Assembly (NCBI GenBank): GCA_963843565.1
Contig: CAWJKY010000003.1
Span: 1,860,001 to 1,924,000, forward strand
From: DASZQY01 sp963843565
Lineage (GTDB): Bacteria > Pseudomonadota > Alphaproteobacteria > Rhizobiales > Kaistiaceae
Direction: 5' to 3'
DNA: 64,000 bases
Below, in pieces: positions 7,422 through 17,540 of this stretch; the first letter of the stretch is position 1; every line of letters starts with the position of its first letter. The notes under the pieces are model-generated. The model worked only from the letters and a program-made list of their open reading frames with translations. It made no database searches and was not told the DNA's origin. Both the position numbers and the translations under genes were made by a program.

Positions 7422-9164
7422 ATCGTCGTAGTCGACGGGTATGCCATCCGGATCGAGGCCCATGACATTCATACGGGGGCGCTGGTTGGTAATCGTTGCC
7501 TCGCGCCAGCGATCGACCACCGAGCTGACGAAATCAACGTCGACGGGACCGTTCTGTTCCAGCCGGGCGAAGTGGCTCGCCTGGCTGCGCGGGATGCGCG
7601 CCGCGGGCAGGTCCTTGAAGCGGAAGCGGGTGGGCAGCGGCACGCCCTCGCCGAAGGCAATGCACTCGCGATTTCCCAGCGAGGCGAGGAAGCCGACGAG
7701 GCTCGCGCCGGAATCGGGAACCGCCGACTTGACGATGGCCTGGTCGTTTTCGTTGGCGAGCCGCATGGCGAAGATGGTCGAGCACTGCGACAGGATGGTG
7801 GGGTCGAGATCGGCCGGGCGCTGGGTGATGCAGCCGAGGAAGACGCCGTACTTGCGGCCTTCCTTGGCGATGCGCGACAGGGCCTTGCGGGTCGGGCCGA
7901 AGCCAAGCTTCTTGTCGGCGGGGGCGTAGCGATGGGCCTCCTCGCACGCGAACAGCAGCGGCGCGGCACCGTCGCTCCACACGCCGAACTCGAAGCCCAT
8001 GCGGCAGATGACCGAGACCAGCGAATCGAGCACCTCGGAGGGGAAGCCGGCGAGCGACAGGACCGTGATCGGCTTGCCCTTGACCGGCATGCGGAAAAGC
8101 TCGCCCAGCGTCTGCACCATCAGGTCCTCGACGAAGACGTTGGAGAACATGAAGGTGTAGCGGGAGTCGTTGCCGAGCGTCTCGATGCGGTTGATGAGGC
8201 GGAGATACTTGCCGGCGACGGAGCGGTTTTCCAGCTTGCCGATGCGTTCGTCGATGAGGGCGACGAGATCGGAGATGCGGTAGGGCATGGGCGTGTCGGC
8301 GGTATAGCCGGTGCCGCCATGTCCCTTGCGCAGCAGGATACGATCGCCGCGCTGGCCGGCGGCGAACTTCGCCTTGGCGAGAGGGATCAGTTCCTGGAGG
8401 AGCTCGGTTTCCTCCTCGACGCCGGGGCGGCCGCGGAAGAAGACGTCGACGATCTCCTCGAAATTGAACAGCCAGAACGGCAGCATCAGGTTCTTCGGGT
8501 TGACCACGTTGGCCTGCTCGCCGAAGCAACTGGCGTATTCGTTGTGGGGGTCGAACAGGAAGATGCGCAGGTCGGCCTTGCGGGCGAGAATTTCCTGAAG
8601 AATGAGCGCCACGGCGGTCGACTTGCCGACGCCGGTGGTGCCAACGATGGCGAAGTGCTTGCGCAGCATCTCCTCGAAGTCGATGTAGGCGTGGACGTTC
8701 GGGTCGAGGCGCAGGCGCCCGACTTCGATGACCTCGGCCGCGTCGATGCGATGGATGGTGGCGACGTCGCCGGGCTTGAGGCGCTGGACGGTGTTGGAGA
8801 TGGTCGGGTAGTTGGTGACGCCGCGCGAGAACGAGGCTTCGGGCGTGTCGTAGTTGCGGATCTCGCCCATGAAGTCGATTTCGGCGACGAGGCTGGAGAA
8901 GTCCGCGCGGTCAGCGGGCGGCGGCGAGACCGACATGCGCGCCACGACGCCGACGATGAAGGACGTGCCGACGGTGACACCGACGAGGCGGCCGATGGTC
9001 AGGCGGAGGGTCTCGTTGGTGGCGGCTTCGGAGTTCCTGAACAGGCGCGCCGAGGCGCCCGAACCGGTCATTCCGACGATTTCGCCAAGGTCGGTGGCGC
9101 CAAGCGCGGCGGCCCCTGGGGCGCCACGCGCCGGTTCCATCTCGGAATTCAGGGGAGCATTCAT
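7380..9164 (-). CDS. HerA-like (DUF87) ATPase
   Basis: A 594-residue P-loop ATPase of the HerA/FtsK superfamily. An N-terminal beta-barrel-like region (about 25-155) precedes Walker A GTTGVGKST at about 175-183. A later LLFACEEAHRYAP matches the HerA Walker B, and CITQRPADL is the sensor-like motif. HerA proteins form hexamers that translocate on DNA, often with the NurA nuclease. No nurA is adjacent, as is usual for the stand-alone forms common in alphaproteobacteria. The ATG at 9164 (MNAPLNSE) is preferred to a TTG 51 bases upstream, although neither has a clear ribosome-binding site. It is divergent from pfkB. Confidence 0.8.
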   Translation of the reverse strand: MNAPLNSEMEPARGAPGAAALGATDLGEIVGMTGSGASARLFRNSEAATNETLRLTIGRLVGVTVGTSFIVGVVARMSVSPPPADRADFSSLVAEIDFMGEIRNYDTPEASFSRGVTNYPTISNTVQRLKPGDVATIHRIDAAEVIEVGRLRLDPNVHAYIDFEEMLRKHFAIVGTTGVGKSTAVALILQEILARKADLRIFLFDPHNEYASCFGEQANVVNPKNLMLPFWLFNFEEIVDVFFRGRPGVEEETELLQELIPLAKAKFAAGQRGDRILLRKGHGGTGYTADTPMPYRISDLVALIDERIGKLENRSVAGKYLRLINRIETLGNDSRYTFMFSNVFVEDLMVQTLGELFRMPVKGKPITVLSLAGFPSEVLDSLVSVICRMGFEFGVWSDGAAPLLFACEEAHRYAPADKKLGFGPTRKALSRIAKEGRKYGVFLGCITQRPADLDPTILSQCSTIFAMRLANENDQAIVKSAVPDSGASLVGFLASLGNRECIAFGEGVPLPTRFRFKDLPAARIPRSQASHFARLEQNGPVDVDFVSSVVDRWREATITNQRPRMNVMGLDPDGIPVDYDDGLGAPLIPRKTSA

Positions 9165-9325
9165 GACAATGGGTCCGGTCCGGTTGTCGCGCGCATCCCG
9201 TCCTGCACCGGACAATGGCCCGTTTCGGTAAACAGGGTGTCACCCGGACCCCGCCCTTCGCACCCCCATCGCCAGCCGCTAGGCTCTATGCTTAATCGCG
9301 ACTTACTTTCGGAGACTTGCCGTCG

Positions 9326-10273
9326 ATGACCATTGCCACGCTCACGCTCAATCCGACCATCGACGTCTCAAGCGATACCGACCTGGTGCGTCCGACCCAC
9401 AAGGTGCGGACGGCCAACGAAAAGTACGAACCGGGCGGTGGCGGCGTTAACGTTGCCCGGGTGATCGCCGAACTCGGCGGCGATTCGATCGTGGTGTGCC
9501 CGGCGGGCGGATTTTCGGGGCGGATGCTGGACGAACTGCTCGGCCGCCGGGGGATCAAGCGCGTGATCGTGCCGGTCGCCGGCAACACGCGGATCAGCTT
9601 CACGGTCTTCGAGCGCAAGACCGGGCACGAGTTCCGCTTCATCCCCCACGGCTCGAAGCTGTCGGCCAGGGAGATCGGCGCCTGCCTGGACGCGATCCGC
9701 GAACTGGAGTTCGACTACTTCGTGGCGAGCGGCAGCATCCCGCGCGGCGCGCCCACCGACATCCTGGCCCAGGTCGGGCAGATCGTGGCGGAGAAGAAGG
9801 CGCGCTTCGTGCTCGATTCGTCGGGCGCCGGCCTCAGCGTCACGCTCGCCAACACCAAGGCCTACTTGGTCAAGCCAAGCATGTCGGAACTCGAGGCCCT
9901 CGTCGGGCGGCACCTCGACCAGGCCGGTGTGCTCGAGGCGGCCACCGATATCGTCAAGAGCGGACAGGCCGAGATCGTCGCGGTGACACTTGGCGCGCGC
10001 GGCGCGCTGGTGGTGACCCGCAGCCGCAAGTACCACGTCGTGCCGCCCAAGATGGAGGCCCATTCGGCGCTCGGCGCCGGCGACGCCTTCGTCGGCGCCA
10101 TGACGTTCGCGCTGTCGGAGGGACGTCCGGTCGAGGACGCGCTGATCCTGGCGACGGCGGCGGGCGCCGCAACCACGCTGACGCCCGAGGACAAGGTGTG
10201 CGCGCACACCGACGTGATGCGCCTGCGCGACATGGTCCGGAAGGGTCACCTGCCGCGCAAACGCGCCCGATGA
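9326..10273 (+). CDS. pfkB: 6-phosphofructokinase II (PfkB family)
   Basis: A 315-residue sugar kinase of the PfkB/ribokinase family. The family signatures are YEPGGGGVNVARVI near residues 35-48 and the C-terminal ALGAGDAFVGAMT near 249-260, whose Asp is the catalytic base. Conservation along the length, including VVPPKMEAHSALGAG and the Cys-Ala-His-Thr-Asp C-terminal motif, is closer to minor phosphofructokinase than to 1-phosphofructokinase. It phosphorylates fructose-6-phosphate in glycolysis. The ATG at 9326 has GGAG eleven bases upstream; a TTG nine bases earlier is less likely. Its stop overlaps the ETF-QO start as ATGA, so the two are translationally coupled despite unrelated roles. 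Confidence 0.85.
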   Translation: MTIATLTLNPTIDVSSDTDLVRPTHKVRTANEKYEPGGGGVNVARVIAELGGDSIVVCPAGGFSGRMLDELLGRRGIKRVIVPVAGNTRISFTVFERKTGHEFRFIPHGSKLSAREIGACLDAIRELEFDYFVASGSIPRGAPTDILAQVGQIVAEKKARFVLDSSGAGLSVTLANTKAYLVKPSMSELEALVGRHLDQAGVLEAATDIVKSGQAEIVAVTLGARGALVVTRSRKYHVVPPKMEAHSALGAGDAFVGAMTFALSEGRPVEDALILATAAGAATTLTPEDKVCAHTDVMRLRDMVRKGHLPRKRAR

Positions 10274-11910
10274 CCGACCGGGAGGCGATGGATTTCGACG
10301 TGGTCGTCGTCGGCGCCGGGCCGGCGGGACTGGCGGCGGCAATCCGGCTGAAGCAGACGGCGCCGGATCTTTCGGTCGCGGTCCTGGAAAAGGGCGCCGA
10401 GGTTGGCGCCCACATTCTCTCCGGCGCGGTGATCGATCCGGTGGGGCTCGACGCGCTCTTCCCCGACTGGCGGACGCGGGACACGCCAATCGCGACGCCG
10501 GTGACGGAGGACCGCTTTCTGTGGCTCGGGCAAGGCGGCGCGATCCGCATCCCGCAGGTCGTCATGCCGCCGCTGATGGCGAACCGCGGCAACTATGTCG
10601 TTTCGCTCGCGGACGTTTGCAGATGGCTGGGACGCGAAGCCGAGGGGCTGGGCGTGGAGATCTTCCCGGGCTTCGCGGCAACCGAAACCCTGCACGACAG
10701 CGCCGGCACGGTCGTCGGCGTGGCGACCGGCGACATGGGCGTGGCGAAAGACGGCGCCCACAAGGCGGCCTACCAGCCGGGCGTCGAGCTGAACGCCAGG
10801 TACACGCTTCTTGCCGAGGGCGCGCGCGGGTCGCTCACCAAGCAGCTCGTGCGCCGCTTCGGCCTCGACCAAGGTCGCGCGCCGCAGAAATACGGCATCG
10901 GCCTCAAGGAGCTCTGGCAGATCGACAAGACCCGTCACCGGCCGGGGCTGGTGCAGCACACCTTCGGCTGGCCGCTAGACAACCGCACGGGCGGGGGATC
11001 GTTCCTCTATCACCTCGGCGACGATCTGGTGTCGGTCGGCTTCGTGGTGCACCTCAACTACAAGAACCCGCACCTGTCGCCGTTCGAGATGTTCCAGACG
11101 TTCAAGACGCATCCGGCGATCGCGCCGACGTTTGCCGGGGGCAAGCGGCTCGCCTACGGGGCGCGGGCGATCAGCGAGGGCGGGTTCCAGTCGGTGCCCA
11201 AGCTGACGTTTCCGGGCGGCGCGCTGATCGGGTGCGCCGCTGGATTCGTGAACGTGCCCAGGATCAAGGGAAGCCACAACGCGATCCTGTCGGGGATCGC
11301 GGCGGCGGATGCCGTCGCAGATGCGATCGCAGCGGGCCGTAGCCACGACGAGATCGCGGCTTACGAGGACGGCTGGCGGACGTCGGCGATCGGCCGCGAC
11401 CTGAAGCCGGTGCGCAACGTCAAGCCGCTGTGGTCGAAGCTTGGCACGCTCGGCGGGGTCGTCTTCGGCGGCCTCGACATGTGGACCAATACGCTGGGCT
11501 TCTCGCTGTTCGGGACGCTCGGCCACGGCGGGCCGGACTACGCCGCCACGAAGGCGGCGGCCGCGACCCCGGCCGCCGCGGCATTCAAGGCCGACGGCGC
11601 GACGACCTTCGACAGGCTGTCGTCGGTGTTCCTGGCCAACACCAGCCACGACGAGGACCAGCCCGTGCATCTGCATGTCGCGGACATGCAGGTGCAGCGA
11701 TCCTCGGAGCACGACGTCTACGGCGGGCCGTCGGCACGCTACTGCCCGGCGGGCGTCTACGAGTGGGTCGAGGACGCCGACGGACCGCGCTACGTGATCA
11801 ACGCCGCCAACTGCGTCCACTGCAAGACGTGCGACATCAAGGACCCCAACCAGAACATCGACTGGGTGCCGCCGGAAGGCGGCAGCGGGCCGAACTATCC
11901 GAACATGTGA
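10270..11910 (+). CDS. Electron transfer flavoprotein-ubiquinone oxidoreductase
   Basis: A 546-residue inner-membrane-associated flavo-iron-sulfur protein. It passes electrons from reduced ETF to ubiquinone during fatty-acid and amino-acid oxidation. FAD-binding GAGPAGLAAAI lies at about 16-26. The C-terminal 4Fe-4S ligands are visible as RYCPAGVYEW near 490 and CVHCKTCDIKDP near 516-527, followed by the closing WVPPEGGSGPNYPNM. Length is normal for the family. The frame stays open for 774 bases upstream because of high GC, but the true start is the ATG at 10270 overlapping the pfkB stop. Its electron donors, EtfA and EtfB, are encoded 8 kb away at 18598-20273. Confidence 0.93.
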   Translation: MTDREAMDFDVVVVGAGPAGLAAAIRLKQTAPDLSVAVLEKGAEVGAHILSGAVIDPVGLDALFPDWRTRDTPIATPVTEDRFLWLGQGGAIRIPQVVMPPLMANRGNYVVSLADVCRWLGREAEGLGVEIFPGFAATETLHDSAGTVVGVATGDMGVAKDGAHKAAYQPGVELNARYTLLAEGARGSLTKQLVRRFGLDQGRAPQKYGIGLKELWQIDKTRHRPGLVQHTFGWPLDNRTGGGSFLYHLGDDLVSVGFVVHLNYKNPHLSPFEMFQTFKTHPAIAPTFAGGKRLAYGARAISEGGFQSVPKLTFPGGALIGCAAGFVNVPRIKGSHNAILSGIAAADAVADAIAAGRSHDEIAAYEDGWRTSAIGRDLKPVRNVKPLWSKLGTLGGVVFGGLDMWTNTLGFSLFGTLGHGGPDYAATKAAAATPAAAAFKADGATTFDRLSSVFLANTSHDEDQPVHLHVADMQVQRSSEHDVYGGPSARYCPAGVYEWVEDADGPRYVINAANCVHCKTCDIKDPNQNIDWVPPEGGSGPNYPNM

Positions 11911-11926
11911 GGTTTGGCGACCCGCC

Positions 11927-14275
11927 CTACTCCGCCGGGGTGGCGGGGGCGCTGCGGGGCGGGCGGAAGCGGCGCAGCAGCCGGCGCAGGAGCACCGCGG
12001 TCGCCGGCAGGATCAGAAGATCGCCGCCCAGCGCCGCGATCAACGTGAACGAGCCCAGCCAGCCGAACAGACGCAGCGACGGCAGGTCGGAGAAGATGGT
12101 GACGCCGAGGCCGAAGGCGAGCACCAGCGAGGTGAGGATCAGGGCCGGACCGACAAGGGCGGTGGCGCGGCGGACGCCGGTTTCCGGGTCTTCGCCGGGC
12201 ACGTATTCCAGCCGCAGGCGGTTCAGATAGTGGATGGTGGCGCTGAGGCCGAGGCCGAAGGCGACGGTCAACGCGACGATCGAGGCGAATTGCAGGCCCT
12301 GGCCGAACCACCACAGAACGGCGCCGGCGATGACAATCGGGAACAGGCCGGGAAGCACCGCGACGACGGCCACGAAGGCGGAGCGGAAGGCGAGGCCGAG
12401 CAGGATCGCGACCAGCACCATCTCTACGGTCAGGCCCTTGGAAAGTTCGCCGATCATGGAGGCGCTGTTGCGGGCGGCGATCGCCGAGAGGCCGGTGACC
12501 GACAGCTTGTAGCCGGGATGGGCGGCGGCGATCTTCTGGAGGGCGGCGTCGAGCTGGTTGATGATCGGCAGCAGCGCGCTGGCGTCCTTGTCCGGAATGC
12601 GACCGGAGACGACCACCGAATCCTCGTTTTCCGAAACGAAGCGGCGAACGAGATCGGTCGGCAGGTAGCCGACGTATTCCTTCAGAGTCTCGACGTCGTC
12701 ATGGCCGGCCTTTTCAGCGAGCCAGCGGCGCAGGCTTTCCAGCGACCAGACGTTGCCGAGGCCGGCCTGGGCCTCGACGACGTCGTGGGCGGCGGCGATG
12801 ACGTCGAGGGTCTCCTTGTCGTAGAGGCCGGCGCCGGGCGGGAACTGGATGAGCACGTCGATGGGATTGGCGCCGGCCAGTTTCTCGTCGAGCGACTGGC
12901 TGGCGGCGACCGCCTGCTCCTTGTCGGGGACCTGATCGGCGAGGCGATAGCGCGGGTCGAGCCCGGCATAGACGAAGGTCAGGCCGACGACGATCACCAG
13001 ACTGATCAGGCTGTAGATCAGCGGGTGGTGCGACATGCGGTGGGCGATCCAGTCGCAGAAGCGCCTGAGGGCATCGACGCCGGTGTCGTGGCGGGCGACC
13101 TTCGCGGCGAAGACGGCTTCCTTGCGGACCAGCAGCACGCCGAGCAGCGGCCCGAGCAGGATCACCGCCACCCACGCGACGGCGGCGGAGATGGCGCCGG
13201 CGAGGCCAAAGGTGCGGATGAGGTTGGAATCGGAAATCAGCAGGGCGCCGAACGAGCAGGCGGCGGCGAGCGAGGTCAGCACCAGCGCCGGACCGACGAC
13301 CATGAGCGCGTCGCGCATCGCCGCGAACTTCTCCATGCCGCGCAACAGGCGGTCGCGATAGGCGAAGGTGAGCTGCATGGAATCGGAAAAGGCCATGACC
13401 ATGATGAGCGGCGTCATCACGTTCAGGAACATGTTGAGGCGGAAATCGAGCCAGCCGAGGGTGCCGAGCGCCCACAGCATCGCCACCAGCGGCGGCGCCG
13501 CGGCGATGATCATGAACGAGATGCGCCGGAAGAAGACCACCGCGATGACGCAGCCGGCGAGGAAGCCGATGAGATTGTAGATGATGCGGTCGCGCTGGAC
13601 GGCGTTGCGGATCTCGAGCTGCATGACGGGCACGCCGGCGAGACGCCCGGAAAGGGACGTGCCGGCGAGGTCCTCATCGACGGTCTGTCTGACCTCGCCG
13701 ACCACGTCGTTGAGGCTGGCGCTGTCGACCACAGAGGGATTGAGCGCCAGCACCATCAGCGCCAGCTTGCCGTCTTCGGACAGAAGCTTGCCGCGGATGA
13801 TGTCGTTGTTGAGGGCGCGATCGACCAGCGCCTTGTAGGCGGCCTGATCGGTGGGCAGTTCCTCGGGGAAGAGCGGCTCGGGAATGCCGCCGTTGACGGG
13901 CGGCTGGCGGGCGGAGAACAGCGAGATCAAACTGCGGGTGCCGTCGATCAACTGGAGATCGATGGCGACGTTGCGCAGCGCCTCCAGCGAGTCGCGTTGC
14001 ATGATGTCGCCCTCGACGACGACCAGCACGTCGTATTCGGCCGAGGGGAAGCGGCGCGAGACTTCCTCGTACTGCTTGAACTCGGCGGAATTGGAACGGA
14101 ACAACTGGCTCAGCGAATCGTCCACCTTGATCCGCATGACGCCGAATACGGCGGCGACGGAGATGAGGATGGCGACGACGGCGATGACCGCCGGGGAGAG
14201 AAGCGACAGGAGACCGAGACGCTCGAGACCCAGCGCGATGCCGGCGCCGGAGTGCTCTTTGGAGCGTGATGCCAT
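11927..14275 (-). CDS. RND/MMPL-family membrane transporter
   Basis: A 782-residue inner-membrane protein built as two homologous halves, each with one transmembrane helix, a large periplasmic loop and five further helices. It shows RND-superfamily features such as MTPLIMVMAFSDSMQLTF in the first half and TVAFGLGLSATIHYLNRLR in the second. Such proteins (HpnN-like and MMPL) export lipids such as hopanoids, or other hydrophobic molecules, using the proton gradient. No hopanoid gene is adjacent, so the substrate is unknown. The ATG at 14275 is used; a GTG six bases earlier is also possible. It converges on the ETF-QO gene with a 16-base gap. Confidence 0.85.
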   Translation of the reverse strand: MASRSKEHSGAGIALGLERLGLLSLLSPAVIAVVAILISVAAVFGVMRIKVDDSLSQLFRSNSAEFKQYEEVSRRFPSAEYDVLVVVEGDIMQRDSLEALRNVAIDLQLIDGTRSLISLFSARQPPVNGGIPEPLFPEELPTDQAAYKALVDRALNNDIIRGKLLSEDGKLALMVLALNPSVVDSASLNDVVGEVRQTVDEDLAGTSLSGRLAGVPVMQLEIRNAVQRDRIIYNLIGFLAGCVIAVVFFRRISFMIIAAAPPLVAMLWALGTLGWLDFRLNMFLNVMTPLIMVMAFSDSMQLTFAYRDRLLRGMEKFAAMRDALMVVGPALVLTSLAAACSFGALLISDSNLIRTFGLAGAISAAVAWVAVILLGPLLGVLLVRKEAVFAAKVARHDTGVDALRRFCDWIAHRMSHHPLIYSLISLVIVVGLTFVYAGLDPRYRLADQVPDKEQAVAASQSLDEKLAGANPIDVLIQFPPGAGLYDKETLDVIAAAHDVVEAQAGLGNVWSLESLRRWLAEKAGHDDVETLKEYVGYLPTDLVRRFVSENEDSVVVSGRIPDKDASALLPIINQLDAALQKIAAAHPGYKLSVTGLSAIAARNSASMIGELSKGLTVEMVLVAILLGLAFRSAFVAVVAVLPGLFPIVIAGAVLWWFGQGLQFASIVALTVAFGLGLSATIHYLNRLRLEYVPGEDPETGVRRATALVGPALILTSLVLAFGLGVTIFSDLPSLRLFGWLGSFTLIAALGGDLLILPATAVLLRRLLRRFRPPRSAPATPAE

Positions 14276-14372
14276 TGTCACTTTCCCGGAAAGCTAGGTG
14301 GCGCGTGGCACCGAATCGACAAGCGGGACTGTGGCCGACACGCGCCGTTCCATCAACGCGGGCAGCCGCAGC

Positions 14373-14894
14373 CTAGCGGCCGCCCTTGCTGACCTGAATG
14401 GAGACGTTGGTGATGTCCTGGTCGGGCGGCGCGTCGATATTGACGATCTGCTTGGTGCCGGTGGTGACCACGGAGACGTTGGCGGTGAACCCGGGCCCGT
14501 GCAAGAGGCCGTTGATGCTGCCGTTGTCGAGGCTGCCGGAGATGGTCCCCTTGAGGTTCATGACCAACTCGTCCCAGCGGCCGGAAAGCGTGCCGCTGGA
14601 ATGCTTGTAATAGGCGTTGATCTGAAACTTGTAGCTGTCGCTGGCGCAGCGCAGCGCCTGCTGAAGATCGTTGGGGCCGGCCTGGGTGTATTGTACCCGG
14701 CAACGCAGGCGCTCCTTGGTGCCGCTCTTGTAGGTGACGGTGCCGGTGCCGCCCCAGCTGCCCTGCAAATCGCCGAAGGCGCTGCCGGTGGAGGCGGCAG
14801 AGCCGGCTCCGGACAAAAGCGCAAAGGCCATCGCGGTCGCTGTCGTCGTCGCCAGGGCGCGCCGGCGCAGGGAAGCGGCTCTCAAGGGGATCAT
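14373..14894 (-). CDS. Exported protein of unknown function
   Basis: A 173-residue protein with a signal peptide (about residues 1-40, containing ATTTATAMAFALLSGAGSA). The mature part begins FGDLQGSWGGTGTVTYKSG and continues with LRCRVQYTQAG, LRCASDSYKF and alternating beta-strand-like segments. It probably forms a small periplasmic beta-barrel or lipocalin-like fold, with two cysteines that could pair. I recognise the pattern as a conserved alphaproteobacterial family without an assigned function. The ATG at 14894 is chosen because it starts the signal peptide. It follows the RND exporter gene's promoter region on the same strand, which hints at a shared envelope role but does not prove one. 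Confidence 0.7.
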   Translation of the reverse strand: MIPLRAASLRRRALATTTATAMAFALLSGAGSAASTGSAFGDLQGSWGGTGTVTYKSGTKERLRCRVQYTQAGPNDLQQALRCASDSYKFQINAYYKHSSGTLSGRWDELVMNLKGTISGSLDNGSINGLLHGPGFTANVSVVTTGTKQIVNIDAPPDQDITNVSIQVSKGGR

Positions 14895-15185
14895 GCTCGG
14901 GAGGCTCTCTTCGTCATTGCGGAGGGCATTTTCTTGAACGATTCCGGTTGCATAGCAATACATTGCCTAAGAAACGGTGAGCCCCGGCAACGATTCTAGC
15001 CAGATAGTAGTGAGCGACTGTGACTTCCGCCACCAAGGCGGCGCTCTCTGGCCCCGGGTGCGGCCGGAAAGCCACAGGTGGTGTTTATCTTGCGATCCGG
15101 GAAATCCGCCAGTCGACGTGAAGCTCGCGGGCCGGCCGGAACTCGGTTCAGGCGCACCCAGACGGCAGTTGAGCGGCGACCCTCC

Positions 15186-17540
15186 CTAGCTCACCCGCAC
15201 CTCCGTAAACATGACGCGCTCGTCGGCGGTCTCGGTGACCGGCCCGGTCAGCCGCACGGTCGCCTTGTGGCGGAGGTCGGCGGAGGACGCGCCGATGGCG
15301 AAGACCACCTCGCCAGGTTCGACGATGCGCCGGAGATCGATGCCGGTGAAGCTCATCATGTCGGAGTGGACGGTGAAGGTGACGCGCTTCGATTCGCCCG
15401 CCGCCAGGGGCACGCGGCAGAAGCCCTTCAACTCCAGCACCGGGCGCACGACGCTACCCACCACATCGGTAGCGTAAAGCTGGACGATCTCGGCGCCGGC
15501 GCGCATCCCGGTGTTCTTCACGGAGCAGGTCACCTCGACCGCTTCGCCGATCGGCCACGCGGCGCGGCTCACGGAGAAATCGTCGTAGGCGAAGGTGGTG
15601 TAGGCGAGGCCGTGGCCGAACGGATAGACCGCGTTGTAGTAGGCGGCGCGCGGCAGGCCACCGGAGAGCACCTTGGCGTTGTAGAACATAGGCGACGCGC
15701 CGGCGCTCTCGGGGAAGGTGACGGTAAGCTTGCCCTCCGGATCCGCCTTGCCGGACAGGACGCGGGCAACGGCGCCGGCGCCTTCCGCGCCGGGGAAGCC
15801 GGCGAACAACACGGCGCGGGCGCCGGCCGCGATGGCGCGGAGATCGTAGGGCCGGCCGGCGAACAGAACCACCACGGTGGGGGTCCCAGTCGCCAGAACC
15901 GCATCGACCAGCTCGGCCTGGACCCCGGGGAGCGTCAGGCTGTCGACGTCGCAGCCCTCGCCGACCGTGCCAGAGGCAAACAGGCCCGCCATGTCGCCAA
16001 CCGCGACGACGGCGACGTCGCTCTTCCTGGCCAGTGCCACCGCCTCGGCGATGCCGGAGCGGTCCATGTCGACCAGCGGACGGGTCGGGTCGCCGGCAGG
16101 CTCACCCTCGACGAAGTAGACCTTGCGATCGTCCTCGGGGAGGATGCGGCAGCCGCGCGCATAAGCGACGTTGTCGGAACCGAACTCGGCGGACATCGCG
16201 GCGCGGAAGGTCTCGGCGACGACAGGCACCGTGCGGCCGCCGGACGCCCAGCGCTGGGTGACGGGGAAGTGGTAGTTGCCGAAGAGCGCCAGCTGATCGT
16301 CGGCGGAGGGACCGATCAGCGCAATCTTGCCGGGCCCGGCAAGCGGGAGGAAGCCGTCGTTCTTGAGGAGCACCAGCGAGCGCTCGGCCGCCTCGCGATT
16401 AAGCGCGCGGTCGGTATCGAGCACGTAGGGGCCGCCTTCCTCGACGTAAGGATTTTCGAAGAGGCCGAGGGCGTATTTCTGGGCGAGCACGCGCTCGACC
16501 GCCGTGTCGATGTCGTCCTGGCTGAGGGTGCCGCGCTTCAGCGCCTCGGGCAGCCCGGCCGTGTAGCACTCGGAGAACGGCAGCTCGACGTCGAGGCCGG
16601 CGGCGAGCGCCAGGGCGGCGGCTTCGGTGCCGTCGGCGGCGACATGGTGGCGGGTCTGCAGGAAGCGGACGGCGAAATAATCGGAGACGACGGTGCCGGC
16701 GAAGCCCCAGCGCTCGCGCAGAATCCCGGTCAGCAGCCAGCGCGAAGCGGAGCCGGGGACGCCGTCGATATCGTGGTAGCAGCTCATCACCGACTGGGCG
16801 CCGGCGCGGCGCACCGCCATCTCGAAGGGCAGCAGGAAGATATCGGCAAGCTCGCGAACGCCGGCGTGAACCGGCGCATGGTTGCGGCCGCCCTCGCCAT
16901 CGGAATGGGCGACGAAATGCTTGGGCGTGGCGACGACGCCATTGGCGAGGCTGTCGCCCTGGAGGCCGCGGATGGTCGCCGAGGTCATGCAGCCGACGAG
17001 ATAGGGATCCTCGCCGACGGTCTCCTCGATGCGGCCCCAGCGCGCATCGCGGACCACGTCGAGGACGGGGCCGAGACTCTGCTGAACGCCGACGCGGCGC
17101 ATGAGGCCGCGGATCGAGGTGGCGATGCGCCCGGCCAAGTCCGGATCCCACGTGGCGCCCATGTTGATGGCGGCGGGAAACTGGGTGCCCTCGAGCGACA
17201 GAAGGCCGACCAGCAATTCATCGTGGGCAAGCGCGGGGATGCCGAGGCGTGTTCCCTCGACCAGCATCTTCTGGGTGGCGTTCAGCGCCTTGACGCCGTC
17301 GGCGAAGCCGACCTGGCTGGTGCCGTAGGGTCGGGTGATCTGGCCGATGCCGTCCTTGAGGGCCGTCTTCATGTCCGGCCCTTGCGGGAATGACGGATCG
17401 AGCTCGAAGGTGCCGGCGGCGGCATTGTAGACGATCCAGATCGACCGCAGCTGGGCGACCTTCTCATCAAGGCTCATGCGCGCGAGAAGTGCGCGGGCGC
17501 GGGTTCGATCGTCGTTGCTCGGTGCGATGGCGGCTGGCAT
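15186..17540 (-). CDS. Glycoside hydrolase family 3 beta-glucosidase/beta-xylosidase
   Basis: A 784-residue family 3 glycosidase. The N-terminal TIM-barrel domain shows RWGRIEETVGEDPYL (168-181), TPKHFVAHSDGEGGRN (205-220) and the catalytic nucleophile Asp287 in TVVSDYF. An alpha/beta sandwich domain and a C-terminal fibronectin-III-like domain (ELKGFCRVPLAAGES) follow. It removes terminal beta-linked sugars. No signal peptide is visible, so it works on imported oligosaccharides in the cytoplasm. The ATG at 17540 follows a strong GGGGGGAGGGG site; an upstream in-frame start is unsupported. It stands alone on this strand. The xylose or glucose preference is undetermined. Confidence 0.92.
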   Translation of the reverse strand: MPAAIAPSNDDRTRARALLARMSLDEKVAQLRSIWIVYNAAAGTFELDPSFPQGPDMKTALKDGIGQITRPYGTSQVGFADGVKALNATQKMLVEGTRLGIPALAHDELLVGLLSLEGTQFPAAINMGATWDPDLAGRIATSIRGLMRRVGVQQSLGPVLDVVRDARWGRIEETVGEDPYLVGCMTSATIRGLQGDSLANGVVATPKHFVAHSDGEGGRNHAPVHAGVRELADIFLLPFEMAVRRAGAQSVMSCYHDIDGVPGSASRWLLTGILRERWGFAGTVVSDYFAVRFLQTRHHVAADGTEAAALALAAGLDVELPFSECYTAGLPEALKRGTLSQDDIDTAVERVLAQKYALGLFENPYVEEGGPYVLDTDRALNREAAERSLVLLKNDGFLPLAGPGKIALIGPSADDQLALFGNYHFPVTQRWASGGRTVPVVAETFRAAMSAEFGSDNVAYARGCRILPEDDRKVYFVEGEPAGDPTRPLVDMDRSGIAEAVALARKSDVAVVAVGDMAGLFASGTVGEGCDVDSLTLPGVQAELVDAVLATGTPTVVVLFAGRPYDLRAIAAGARAVLFAGFPGAEGAGAVARVLSGKADPEGKLTVTFPESAGASPMFYNAKVLSGGLPRAAYYNAVYPFGHGLAYTTFAYDDFSVSRAAWPIGEAVEVTCSVKNTGMRAGAEIVQLYATDVVGSVVRPVLELKGFCRVPLAAGESKRVTFTVHSDMMSFTGIDLRRIVEPGEVVFAIGASSADLRHKATVRLTGPVTETADERVMFTEVRVS

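Noticed and set aside
9496..10269. Long in-frame extension upstream of the ETF-QO gene
   Set aside because: It lies wholly inside pfkB in another frame and has no protein-like features. The ETF-QO N-terminal FAD motif begins right after the ATG at 10270.
12230..14269. A 679-codon plus-strand frame opposite the RND transporter gene
   Set aside because: It is antisense to a clear membrane protein and consists of repeated acidic/His/Gln-rich residues expected from the complement of hydrophobic codons.
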